From assembly GCF_900105945.1 (NCBI RefSeq), contig NZ_FNSO01000004.1, positions 868,001-932,000 of the forward strand: a stretch of DNA of 64,000 bases, read 5' to 3'. The notes beneath the pieces are model-generated. The model searched no databases, had not been told where the DNA came from, and saw only the letters and a list, made by a program, of their open reading frames with translations. Source of the DNA: Amycolatopsis tolypomycina. GTDB taxonomy: Bacteria > Actinomycetota > Actinomycetes > Mycobacteriales > Pseudonocardiaceae. The position numbers and the translations under genes are program-made. Shown one piece after another: positions 40,311-50,002 of this stretch. Position 1 is the stretch's first letter. Every line of letters begins with the position of its first letter.

Positions 40311-41705
40311 ATGCGGAAAATGCTGATCGCCCTGGCCTTCCTGCCGCTCCTCGCGGCACCCCCGGCGGACGCGGCGCCGACACTCCGGTGGACGGCACCG
40401 TGCCCGGACTACGGCATGTCGCCGTCGCCGACGGCCGGCCTCGAATGCGCCACCCTGCGCGTGCCGCTCGACTACGCGCACCCGGACCGCACCATCGAGC
40501 TGACCCTGTCCCGCAGCGCCGGCACGCCCGGCAAGCGCCGCGGGGTGCTGCTGATGAACCCCGGCGGCCCGGGCAGTCCCGGGCTCGCCATGCCCGCCCA
40601 GCTGCGGCAGCGCATGGGCGGCTCCGGCCTGCCGGACGCCTACGACGTGATCGGCTTCGACCCCCGCGGCACCGGCTACAGCACGCCGGTGACGTGCGGC
40701 ATGACGACGGCGGAGGAGCGCGGCGCGGTGCTCGGCCCGTACGCGGACGGGCCGCGTGACGTCGCCGCCACCGCGGCGAAAGCGCGTGCCGTGGCCGAAA
40801 AGTGCGGCCGGGCGGCGACCCGGGACCTGCTGCCGCACATGACGACCGCCAACACCGCCCGCGACCTCGACCGGATCCGGGAAGCGCTGGGGGAGCGGAA
40901 GATCTCCTACTACGGCGTCTCCTACGGCAGCTACCTCGGCGCCGCCTACGCGTCGATGTTCCCCGGCCGCACCGACCGGATCGTGCTCGACAGCGTCCTC
41001 GGCCCGCGCGGTCTCGACGTCCGCGCCAACCAGCGGTTCGCCGAAGGCTTCGACGACCGCTTCCCGGACTTCGCCGCGTGGGCGGCGCAGCGCGACGACG
41101 TCTACCACCTGGGCCGGACCCCGGCGGCGGTGACGGCGAAGTTCTTCGAGCTCGCCGCCGCCCGCGGGCCCGAGTTCCGGGCGAACACGTGGAACGGCCT
41201 CTACGACGACGCCTTCTTCCCGGCCCTGGCCCGGGAGTGGGCGGGCACCGCGCGCACGGCGGCCGGTCCGCTCGACGGCGACAACCACGCCGCGCTGCAG
41301 CTGCAGGTGCTCTGCAACGACGCGAACTGGCCCGAGCAGGCCGGCTACTACCAGCGCGCGGTCGAACGCGAGCGGGCGCGGCACCCGATGTTCGGCCCGG
41401 CCGCGGCGAACGTGAACCCGTGCGCGTTCTGGCCGGTGGAACGGGCCGAGCCGCCGGTGCGCGTCGGCGGCCCCGGCCCGGCGAACGTCCTGCTGGTGCA
41501 GAACCTGCGTGACCCGGCCACCCCGCTGTCCGGCGCGCGCGAGACGCGGGCGGCGTTCGGCGCCCGCGCGCGGCTGGTCACCGTGGACGACGGCGGGCAC
41601 GGCGTCTTCACCCGGGAAAACGCTTGCGGAAACGAAACAGTGCTGGGCTATCTGCGTGACGGGGTCTTCCCCGCCGCGGACGGTTTCTGCCAGTCTTGGC
41701 GGTGA
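40311..41705 (+). CDS. Secreted alpha/beta hydrolase, tripeptidyl aminopeptidase-like (S33)
   Basis: 464 residues. Signal peptide MLIALAFLPLLAAPPADA. Seen: VPLDYAHPDRTIELTLSR, LLMNPGGPGSPG (oxyanion), DVIGFDPRGTGYSTPV, GVSYGSYLGAAYASMFP with the nucleophile Ser, and a C-terminal TAP-like domain with LLVQNLRDPATPLSGA (Asp) and DDGGHGVF (His). Streptomyces relatives remove tripeptides from secreted proteins. Six or more Cys residues suggest disulfides. It follows the protease gene by 83 bases. Confidence 0.88.
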   Translation: MRKMLIALAFLPLLAAPPADAAPTLRWTAPCPDYGMSPSPTAGLECATLRVPLDYAHPDRTIELTLSRSAGTPGKRRGVLLMNPGGPGSPGLAMPAQLRQRMGGSGLPDAYDVIGFDPRGTGYSTPVTCGMTTAEERGAVLGPYADGPRDVAATAAKARAVAEKCGRAATRDLLPHMTTANTARDLDRIREALGERKISYYGVSYGSYLGAAYASMFPGRTDRIVLDSVLGPRGLDVRANQRFAEGFDDRFPDFAAWAAQRDDVYHLGRTPAAVTAKFFELAAARGPEFRANTWNGLYDDAFFPALAREWAGTARTAAGPLDGDNHAALQLQVLCNDANWPEQAGYYQRAVERERARHPMFGPAAANVNPCAFWPVERAEPPVRVGGPGPANVLLVQNLRDPATPLSGARETRAAFGARARLVTVDDGGHGVFTRENACGNETVLGYLRDGVFPAADGFCQSWR

Positions 41706-41712
41706 GGGGGAC

Positions 41713-41732
41713 ATTTCCCCCTCGGGGGAAAT
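41713..41732. promoter_or_regulatory. 20-base palindrome before the small secreted gene
   Basis: ATTTCCCCC and GGGGGAAAT pair exactly around TC, eight bases after the hydrolase stop and just ahead of the ribosome site GGGGAG. With a loop this small it is more likely a protein-binding site than a terminator, though it could also end the preceding transcript. Confidence 0.55.
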
Positions 41733-41746
41733 ACGGGGAGAAAATG

Positions 41747-42070
41747 ATGAAAAAGATGATGTTCTTCGTCGTGTCCGTGCTGGCCGCGGTGCTGCTGGCG
41801 GCGCCTTCGGCGACCGCGGAATCCGCACCGGCAGGCCCGGTCTGCATTTCGGAAGCCCTGTGGCTGTACGGCCCGAACGGAACGGCGATGTGCACGGGGG
41901 CGGCGATTCCGTCGATCAATCCGGCGTTCACGGCGGTTTCCGAAAGCAATGGCAGCCAGAACGCCTGGTGCCTGTACTCGCAGCCGAACTACCTCCGTTT
42001 GGTGGCCCGGATCCCGGCGTTCTCCCGTGCCGACGCGTGGGTGACGGTCGCCTCGGCGCGGCCCTGCTGA
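41747..42070 (+). CDS. Small secreted cysteine-containing protein
   Basis: 107 residues. A basic start and hydrophobic core (KKMMFFVVSVLAAVLLAAPSATA) form a signal peptide; the mature part is about 80 residues with four Cys (PVCISEALW, AMCTGAAI, AWCLYSQP and a final ARPC), probably two disulfides. GGGGAG stands six bases before ATG 41747, with another ATG at 41744. It resembles small DUF6289-type exported proteins; function unknown. Confidence 0.7.
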   Translation: MKKMMFFVVSVLAAVLLAAPSATAESAPAGPVCISEALWLYGPNGTAMCTGAAIPSINPAFTAVSESNGSQNAWCLYSQPNYLRLVARIPAFSRADAWVTVASARPC

Positions 42071-44092
<2,022 letters not shown>

Positions 44093-44095
44093 CCC

Positions 44096-44662
44096 TCACA
44101 CCGGGGCCAGGCCCGCGGTGCGGGCCAGGGTGATCGCCTCCGCGCGGCCCCTGGCCCCCAGTTTCACGCTGATCACCGACACGCGGTTGCGCACCGTCTT
44201 CGGGGCGATCCCGAGGCGGCGCGCGATCACGGCGTCGGCGACGCCACCCGCGGCCAGCGCCAGGATCTCGCGGTCCCGCGGGCTGAGGTCCGGCAGCGGC
44301 GCGGGGGAGCGCAGCAGCCCGGGAATCCGGTCGGCGATGCCGTCGCCGAACACGACCGCGCCGGCGGCGACGTTGCCGATCGCCCGCGTGACGTCGGCCG
44401 GGGCGGTGCGCGCGGGCAGGAAGCCGCGCACCCCGGCACGCAGGGCGCCCGCGATCGCCGTGTCGTCCGGCTCGGTGATCGCCAGGACCGGCACCCCGGC
44501 GCGAGCCGCCACACCGGCGCCCAGCGCGAGGTCCAGCACCAGCACGTCCGGGCCGTGCGCGCGGACGGCCTCGATCGCTTCGGCGCCGGTGCCCGCCGTG
44601 GCCACCACCGCGATCTCGGCGGTGGCCACGGGGCAGGTGCCGGCCAGGACGACGGTGGTCAT
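44096..44662 (-). CDS. LuxR-type response-regulator-like protein
   Basis: 188 residues. The C-terminal LuxR helix-turn-helix is clear (LSPRDREILALAAGGVADAV, then IARRLGIAPKTVRNRVSVI). The N-terminal half is a shortened receiver: PDVLVLDLALG keeps an Asp, but the usual acidic N-terminal pair is missing and the Lys site is not evident, so phosphorylation is doubtful. No sensor kinase gene is next to it. ATG overlaps the stop of the SnoaL-like gene. Confidence 0.82.
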   Translation of the reverse strand: MTTVVLAGTCPVATAEIAVVATAGTGAEAIEAVRAHGPDVLVLDLALGAGVAARAGVPVLAITEPDDTAIAGALRAGVRGFLPARTAPADVTRAIGNVAAGAVVFGDGIADRIPGLLRSPAPLPDLSPRDREILALAAGGVADAVIARRLGIAPKTVRNRVSVISVKLGARGRAEAITLARTAGLAPV

Positions 44663-45057
44663 TCCCCGACCGGGACGGGCGGGCCCTGCCAGACGTTCTC
44701 GCGGCTGATCCGGCCGTCGCGGAACTCGCAGACGTGCAGCAGCCGGAAGGTCACCCGCTGCCCGGCCGGCGCACCCGGGAACCCCTCGCCGGTCAGGCAG
44801 GTGACCTGGCATTCGTCGACGAGGAAGTCGTCGCCGTACCGCCGGGAGACGGGTTCGATCCGCTCGTCCAGCATCGCCGTGAACAGGAACTCGTAGCGGG
44901 CGCGGATCGCCTCGGGGTCCCGCAGCTTCTCCACCGGGAACCCGACCGCGTCGTGCACGACGTCGTCGCTGAGCGTCGCGAGGATCGCGTCGAGGTCGTG
45001 CGCCGCCTCGGCCGCGAAGTGCGCGCCGAGGACTTTGTCCATTTCTTCCGGAGTCAT
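44659..45057 (-). CDS. SnoaL-like/nuclear transport factor 2 fold protein
   Basis: 132 residues of an NTF2-like cone. Seen: VLGAHFAAEAAHDLDAILAT, DDVVHDAVGFP, IRARYEFLF and LLHVCEFRDGRISRENVW. These proteins can be small enzymes or binding proteins; nothing here defines a ligand. Coupled by ATGA to the LuxR-type gene. It diverges from a TetR gene across two palindromes, so that regulator probably controls this two-gene unit. Confidence 0.82.
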   Translation of the reverse strand: MTPEEMDKVLGAHFAAEAAHDLDAILATLSDDVVHDAVGFPVEKLRDPEAIRARYEFLFTAMLDERIEPVSRRYGDDFLVDECQVTCLTGEGFPGAPAGQRVTFRLLHVCEFRDGRISRENVWQGPPVPVGE

Positions 45058-45073
45058 GAGCCTCCCCCTCCTG

Positions 45074-45108
45074 TGACGATGCTATCGTCATGAGAAACGC
45101 CTCTCATG
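45074..45108. promoter_or_regulatory. Two overlapping palindromes between the SnoaL-like and TetR genes
   Basis: TGACGAT (45074-45080) and ATCGTCA (45084-45090) pair across three bases. CATGAGA (45089-45095) and TCTCATG (45102-45108) pair across six. They overlap by two bases and lie 20-54 bases before the TetR ATG. Probably the operator for both directions. Confidence 0.72.
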
Positions 45109-45127
45109 TCAAGGAGAATTTCCCACG

Positions 45128-45727
45128 ATGAGCCGCGACAACCAGAAACAGCGCACCCGCGTCGCGCTGCTCGAGGCGGCGGCCGGCATGGTCAAGGACG
45201 GGCACCCGCTGACGGTGGCGGCGGTCGCCGAGGCCGCGATGGTGTCCACGGCGACGGCGTACCGCTACTTCCCGAACCCGCAGTCGCTGTGGGCAGGGCT
45301 GGCCGAGCGCTCGGGCCAGAACCTGCACGTCGGCGGCCTGCTGGCGGAGGCGGGCGACGACCCGGCGGAGCGGATGGACGCGATGATCCGCTACATCGCC
45401 GGCCTGCAGTTCGGCGACGAGCCGTCGTGGCGCGGCCTGGTCCGCGCCAACCTCGACCGCTGGTTCGAGCAGGGTGGCAGCTCGGCCGAGTCCCCGGTGC
45501 GCGGCGAAACCCGCATCCGGATGACGCGCCAGGTCCTGGAGCCGCTGGAGGGCGTGCTCCCGCCCGAGGTCCACCGCCGGCTGACGATGGCCCTGATGCT
45601 CGTGTACGGCGTCGAGGCGCTGATCGTCACCCGCGACGCGTGCCACCTGGAGCCGGCGGAGGCCACGGAGGTGATGCGCTGGGCCGCCCAGGCCCTGATC
45701 AGGGCGGCCGAGGCCGAGCGCGGTTAG
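45128..45727 (+). CDS. TetR-family regulator
   Basis: 199 residues. N-terminal helix-turn-helix: RVALLEAAAGMVKDGHPLTV, then AAVAEAAMVSTATAYRYFPN. The C-terminal domain is rich in Arg and Trp in its middle part (SWRGLVRANLDRWFEQGG). AAGGAG lies 11 bases before the ATG, slightly far. Palindromes upstream point to autoregulation and control of the divergent SnoaL-like/LuxR genes. A palindromic 30-bp repeat follows the stop by eight bases. Confidence 0.9.
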   Translation: MSRDNQKQRTRVALLEAAAGMVKDGHPLTVAAVAEAAMVSTATAYRYFPNPQSLWAGLAERSGQNLHVGGLLAEAGDDPAERMDAMIRYIAGLQFGDEPSWRGLVRANLDRWFEQGGSSAESPVRGETRIRMTRQVLEPLEGVLPPEVHRRLTMALMLVYGVEALIVTRDACHLEPAEATEVMRWAAQALIRAAEAERG

Positions 45728-45735
45728 CGCCCCAA

Positions 45736-45880
45736 GCGCCCCAATGTGGCGTTGGGTGCGTTGGATGCACCGAACGCCACATTGGGTGCGTTGGATGCAC
45801 CGAACGCCACATTGGGTGCAATGGATGCACCGAACGCCACATTGGGTGCGTTGGATGCACCGAACGCCACATTGGGGCGC
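45736..45880. repeat. Palindromic repeat element with four tandem 30-bp units
   Basis: GCGCCCCAATGTGGCGTT (45736-45753) pairs perfectly over 18 bases with the end (45863-45880). Between them four 30-base units (45754, 45784, 45814, 45844) differ at few bases; the third has a CA/AT variant. Inside each unit GGTGC and GCACC form a further stem. Because 30 is divisible by three, all frames stay open and encode a false 10-residue repeat. Lies between convergent TetR and WS/DGAT genes. Confidence 0.88.
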
Positions 45881-45919
45881 ATGGGCGGGCTGCGCGAGGT
45901 TGAGCGTGGCCGCCGGGGG

Positions 45920-47215
45920 TCAGGAGGCGTCGAGCAGCCGGGCCGCCGACTTCAGCACCGCGTCCCGCAGGGAACCGACGTCCGGCACCGCCGCGCCGTT
46001 GGCCTGCAGTCCGATGTGGACCGAATCCCGGTACGTCGCGACCGCGATGCCCACCGCGTGGCGCGGGGCCAGCGGCACGAACGGGTAGACCTCGGCCAGG
46101 CGGGCGCCGTCGAGGGACAGGCGGGCCGGGGGCAGGGGGACCGTGGTGATCACCAGGTCGAACAGCATCGGCGCGGCCTGGCCCGCCGTGCGGGTGCCCA
46201 GGCGGTGCAGCAGCGGCGGGACGCGGTCGGCCAGCAGCGGCAACGCGCCCGCGCCGCGGCTGGGGCCCGCCGCCTTGTTGCGTGTCATCGCCCGGCGGAC
46301 CACCCGCAGCCGCTCGACCGGGTCGTCCTCGCCGACCGGCAGGTCACACAGGTAGCCCGAAAGCTTGTTGCCGCCGAGCTGCTCCCCGGCCCGGCCGCGC
46401 ACGCTCACCGGGATCAGGGCCCGCAGCGTGCGGCCGTCGGCGCGCTGCCCGCGGTTGACCAGCCATTCGCGCAGCGCCCCCGCCAGCACCGCCAGCACGA
46501 CGTCGTTGGTCGTCCCGCCGTGGGCGCGGCGCACCCGGCGCAGCTCGGTGAGCGGCAGCCGCACGAACCCGAGGCGCCGCTCGGCCGACGGCGGGGCCGA
46601 CACCGGCGACAGCGGCGGGCGCGCGGCCCGCACGAGCGACGACGCGATCCCGGCCTGGCCCCACACCGTGCCCAGCGCGTCCCGCACCGTGTCCAAAGTG
46701 GACCGCGGCGCGGGGATCGGCGCGGGGATCCGCTCCGGCAGCTTCACGCCGTCGAGCAGCCCGGCCGCGACCGCGTACGCGCCGGCGCCGTCGGTCAGCG
46801 CGTGGTGCAGTTTCAGCAGCAGCGCGAACTTCCCGTCCGGGAGCCCGGTGACGAGCGTCAGGTGCCACAGCGGCCGGGTCGTGTCGAGCGGCTCGGCGAT
46901 CCAGCGGGACGCGTACGCGGAGAGGGGGTCGGGCTCGTACAGGGAGCTCAACACGACGTGGTGAATGTGGTCGGCCGCAACAAATCCCGGGTCGTCGCTC
47001 CAGCTGGCCGAGCCGGGCGGGAACAGCTCCGCGCGTGCCCGCTGGCGCAGTTTCGGCAGCCGGGCGGCCCGCTCCGCGAGCAACGCCGTCAACGCGGCCG
47101 GGTCGACCGGGCCGCGGGCGGTGAAGGTGACCACCGCTCCCATGTGCATCGGGGTGGTGTCGCTTTCCAGGCAAAGGAAAGCGACGTCGAGTGCGCTGAG
47201 CGGCGAGCCTGCCAT
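45920..47215 (-). CDS. Wax ester synthase/diacylglycerol acyltransferase (WS/DGAT)
   Basis: 431 residues. Makes storage lipids from acyl-CoA and diacylglycerol or alcohol. The catalytic HHXXXDG motif is present as HHALTDG within LKLHHALTDGAGAYA. Further seen: SPLSALDVAFLCLES near the N-terminus, MHMGAVVTF, PLWHLTLVTGL, NDVVLAVLAGALREWL, LIPVSVR, GGNKLSGY and FPFV-like YPFVPLAPRHAVGIAVATY. ATG 47215. Alone in its direction; nothing upstream shows lipid regulation. Confidence 0.92.
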   Translation of the reverse strand: MAGSPLSALDVAFLCLESDTTPMHMGAVVTFTARGPVDPAALTALLAERAARLPKLRQRARAELFPPGSASWSDDPGFVAADHIHHVVLSSLYEPDPLSAYASRWIAEPLDTTRPLWHLTLVTGLPDGKFALLLKLHHALTDGAGAYAVAAGLLDGVKLPERIPAPIPAPRSTLDTVRDALGTVWGQAGIASSLVRAARPPLSPVSAPPSAERRLGFVRLPLTELRRVRRAHGGTTNDVVLAVLAGALREWLVNRGQRADGRTLRALIPVSVRGRAGEQLGGNKLSGYLCDLPVGEDDPVERLRVVRRAMTRNKAAGPSRGAGALPLLADRVPPLLHRLGTRTAGQAAPMLFDLVITTVPLPPARLSLDGARLAEVYPFVPLAPRHAVGIAVATYRDSVHIGLQANGAAVPDVGSLRDAVLKSAARLLDAS

Positions 47216-47401
47216 GGGCGACCTTTCCGGGTTCGCGGGGGGCGCACGGCCACGTGCGTCGGAAGGGAAGGAACCCACTGCACCAGCCCGACATGACGGC
47301 CGGGTGGTCGAAGTGTTTCCACGACGCTAACTCGCCACCCCGTTCATCCATTCGAGATACCCCGGGCCGCGGTGCCCGGGCTCACAGATCGAGAAAGGGA
47401 T

Positions 47402-48106
47402 TCATTCCCCTGGAGCAGGCCGGGGTTCTTCCGCCTGGCCGACCGCGGCCCCCCAATCGGGGGTGAGCGCGACCTGCTTGCCGACGCGGCGCACCGGCAG
47501 GCCGTTCACCTGCCGCTTGCCGAGCCCCGGCCAGATCTCCGCGGCGTCCTTCGCCGCGGCGCGGATCGCCCCGCCGTCGAGCGTCGTGCGGGTCTCCGGG
47601 ATCTCCCGGTCCGTCCACTGCACGACGAGCTTCAGCGGGCCGGCCGAGGGGAGCGGCCACAGGAACACCTCGTGCTCGACGGCGAACCGCGTGCCGCCGA
47701 CCGGCGTGGCCCGCAGCACCGGGGCGTCCGGTTCGGACGCGGACGGCACCGAGATCGTCTCGGAGCTCGCCCGGCTGCCGTCGGCGTAGAGCACGCCGAT
47801 GAGCAGCCCGTTGTAGTCGGGTTTGCGCCGGTGGTCGATCAGGCCCTCGGCGGGGTCGTCGACCAGGCTGTCCCGGGAGTACACCGTGACGCGCAGGGTC
47901 ACCGCCTGCGGCCACACCTCGATGACCCGCAGCGCCACCACCGTGCGCTCGGACCGGCCCAGCGGCTGCGCCCACGGCAGCACGGCCGGGACGATGTGCT
48001 CGCGCGGGGGATCGGTCCAGTGCCGTCCGTTGAACGCGTAGAGCTCCTGCTCCGGGACGGGGAACAGGGGACGCTCGCGCGGACCGCCGGTGAAGAAGCT
48101 GCTCAT
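47402..48106 (-). CDS. Hypothetical protein
   Basis: 234 residues, no signal peptide or membrane helix. It contains an Arg-Trp/Asp-rich soluble beta pattern (YAFNGRHWTDPP, VLPWAQPLGRSERTVVALRV, FAVEHEVFLWPLPSAGPLKLVVQW, TTLDGGAIRAAAKDAAEIWPGL). The alternation of hydrophobic residues suggests an all-beta domain. I do not recognise it. ATG 48106 begins MSSFFTGGPRERPLF. 186 bases separate its end from the WS/DGAT start, with nothing evident in them. Confidence 0.65.
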   Translation of the reverse strand: MSSFFTGGPRERPLFPVPEQELYAFNGRHWTDPPREHIVPAVLPWAQPLGRSERTVVALRVIEVWPQAVTLRVTVYSRDSLVDDPAEGLIDHRRKPDYNGLLIGVLYADGSRASSETISVPSASEPDAPVLRATPVGGTRFAVEHEVFLWPLPSAGPLKLVVQWTDREIPETRTTLDGGAIRAAAKDAAEIWPGLGKRQVNGLPVRRVGKQVALTPDWGAAVGQAEEPRPAPGE

Positions 48107-48243
48107 CGGGCGGCCCGCGACACGCTGTCCGGCACCATGCGCCCACGGTAGGACAACCGCCCGGGAATTTCCGCCCCCGATCGGGCGTACGGCCCGTGCT
48201 TCCCGTGATCCGGGACACACCGGGCCGTACGCAGCGTGACCCG

Positions 48244-49740
48244 TCAGTCGCTCAGCTTGAGCTCGCCGTTCTTCCGGGCGGCCTCCGGCTCGGCCGGCTT
48301 GCCCATGGCGTCCATCAGCTGCCGGGCCAGGCCGAGGCCGGTCCCGCCGAGCGACAGCGCCTTGGCGAACATGTCGGACATGCCGTCGGCGCCGTTGAGC
48401 ACGACCATGTGGTCGACGTTGCCGAACGCGCTCGCGCCCGCCTCGACGATCTCCGGCCAGCGCTCGGCCAGCTGCTGCGCGACGACGGCCTCCTGGTTCT
48501 CCGCCAGCGCCGCCGCGCGCGCCTTGATCGCGTCCGCCTCGGCGAGACCCTTCGCGCGGGCCGCCTCGGCCTCGGCGAGGCCACGCGCCTTCGCCGCTTC
48601 CGCGTCCGCGAGGCCGCGGGCCTTGGCCGCGGCGGCTTCGGCCTCACCGGTCGCCCGGGTGGCGCCCGCCATCGCCTCGGCGCGGGCCTTGGTGGCCTGG
48701 GCCTCGGCCTCGGCGGCCGTCTTGACGCGGGTGGCGTCCGCGGCGGCCCGCAGCTCGGTCTCCCGCGCCTCGGCCTGTGCCTTGGCGATCGAGGCGTCCC
48801 GGGCCGCGTCGGCCGCCGTCCGCGTGTCGTACGCCTTCGCGTCGGCCGGCTTGCGGACCTGCGACTGCAGCCGCTGCTCGGCGAGTGCGGCCTCCAGCTC
48901 GGCGGCCCGCGTCTCCTGGACGACGACCTCCTGGCGCGCCGACGCTTCGGCCAGCGGCCCGGCCTGGCTGGCCTTGGCCCGCGCTTCGTCCACCTCGGCC
49001 TGGTAGCCGGCCTGGTGGATCTGGCTCTCGCGGACCGCGGCCGCCTTCTTCGCGGCGGCGATCTGCTCGGCCTCGGCGGCCTCCTGGTCGCGCTGCGCCT
49101 CGGCGATGCGCGCCGACGCGGCGACCGCGGCGGCGTGCGGCTTGCCGAGGTTCAGGATGTAGCCGGTCTCGTCGTCGATCTCCTGGATCTGCAGGGAGTC
49201 GACGATCAGCCCGAGCTTGATCATCTCGTTCGCCGACGACTGCCGGACCTCGCCGGTCAGCGCGTCGCGGTTGTGGATCATGTCCTCGAGGGTCAGGCCG
49301 CCCACGATCGAGCGCAGGTGGCCGCTGAACAGCTCGTGGATCGTGTCGTTCATGCCCTTCTGCTGGTCGAGGAACCGGCGGGCGGCATTGGCGATCGAGG
49401 CGTAGTCGTCGCCGACCTTGTAGATGACGACGGCGCGCACGGTGACCGGCAGCCCCTGCTTGGTGACGCAGGAGACCTGCAGGTTGACGCCGCGGGTGTC
49501 CAGTGAGAGCCGCCGGGCGGTCTGGAACCCGGGGATGACGTTCACCCCGCGGCCGGTGATGATCTTGAAGCCCAGGCTGTCCGCGGTCTCGGCGCGGTCG
49601 ACGCGCACGCCCAGCCCGGAGATGATCAGCGCCTCGTTCGGTTCGGCCACCTTGTAGAGCAGCCGCAGGATCCCGAACACGACGATCAGCACGGCGATGA
49701 CTCCACCGGCGGAAACCAGCAGGATTTCCACGAGGCTCAT
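48244..49740 (-). CDS. Flotillin-like SPFH-domain membrane protein
   Basis: 498 residues. N-terminal hydrophobic anchor (VEILLVSAGGVIAVLIVVFG), then an SPFH/band-7 domain (NEALIISGLGVRVDRAE, RRLSLDTRGVNLQVSC, LTLEDMIHNRDALTGEVRQ). A long Ala/Glu/Lys coiled coil of about 230 residues includes near-repeats (AAKARGLADAEAAKARGLAE). Flotillins organise membrane microdomains and usually pair with an NfeD-like protein, which is the next gene upstream (49793-50002). ATG 49740, AAGGGG eight bases before. Confidence 0.92.
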   Translation of the reverse strand: MSLVEILLVSAGGVIAVLIVVFGILRLLYKVAEPNEALIISGLGVRVDRAETADSLGFKIITGRGVNVIPGFQTARRLSLDTRGVNLQVSCVTKQGLPVTVRAVVIYKVGDDYASIANAARRFLDQQKGMNDTIHELFSGHLRSIVGGLTLEDMIHNRDALTGEVRQSSANEMIKLGLIVDSLQIQEIDDETGYILNLGKPHAAAVAASARIAEAQRDQEAAEAEQIAAAKKAAAVRESQIHQAGYQAEVDEARAKASQAGPLAEASARQEVVVQETRAAELEAALAEQRLQSQVRKPADAKAYDTRTAADAARDASIAKAQAEARETELRAAADATRVKTAAEAEAQATKARAEAMAGATRATGEAEAAAAKARGLADAEAAKARGLAEAEAARAKGLAEADAIKARAAALAENQEAVVAQQLAERWPEIVEAGASAFGNVDHMVVLNGADGMSDMFAKALSLGGTGLGLARQLMDAMGKPAEPEAARKNGELKLSD

Positions 49741-49792
49741 GGCACCGACCCCTTGTTTCTTTTCGGTTGTGGGTTGTGCCTCTTCCACGCCG

Positions 49793-50002
49793 TCAGCGGG
49801 TCAGGGGTTGCCACCGCTCGACGTAAACCGTCCGCGGCGGCTCGAAGTCCACGACCAGCACCTGCGTGCCCGAAGTGAACGTCTCCGCCGGGTCCGCCGG
49901 GTACGCGTAGAACGCCTCCGTGCCGCCCCGGACGTTCAGCAGCACCTCGCCGATGAGGCCGGGGCCGATCGTGCCCGTCACCCGGCCCCGGCTGCCGATC
50001 AT
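49793..50002 (-). CDS. Small NfeD-like OB-fold protein between kinase and flotillin
   Basis: 69 residues: MIGSRGRVTGTIGPGLIGEV, LLNVRGGTEAFYAYPADP, SGTQVLVVDFEPPRTVYVER. This fits the C-terminal OB domain of NfeD/YuaF proteins (MIGxxGxxxxxLxPxGxVxV...) which partner flotillins. The membrane part is absent. ATG overlaps the kinase stop (ATGA) and the flotillin ATG is 53 bases downstream. Too short for easy automated detection; position and fold motif both support it. Confidence 0.75.
   Translation of the reverse strand: MIGSRGRVTGTIGPGLIGEVLLNVRGGTEAFYAYPADPAETFTSGTQVLVVDFEPPRTVYVERWQPLTR

Noticed and set aside
45736..45880. CRISPR array or a repetitive protein gene
   Set aside because: Units are directly adjacent without unique spacers, the whole is palindromic, and no cas genes are present. 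Open frames arise because the period is divisible by three.
47216..47401. Short gene between WS/DGAT and the hypothetical gene
   Set aside because: Only short frames without ribosome sites or codon bias; nothing supported.
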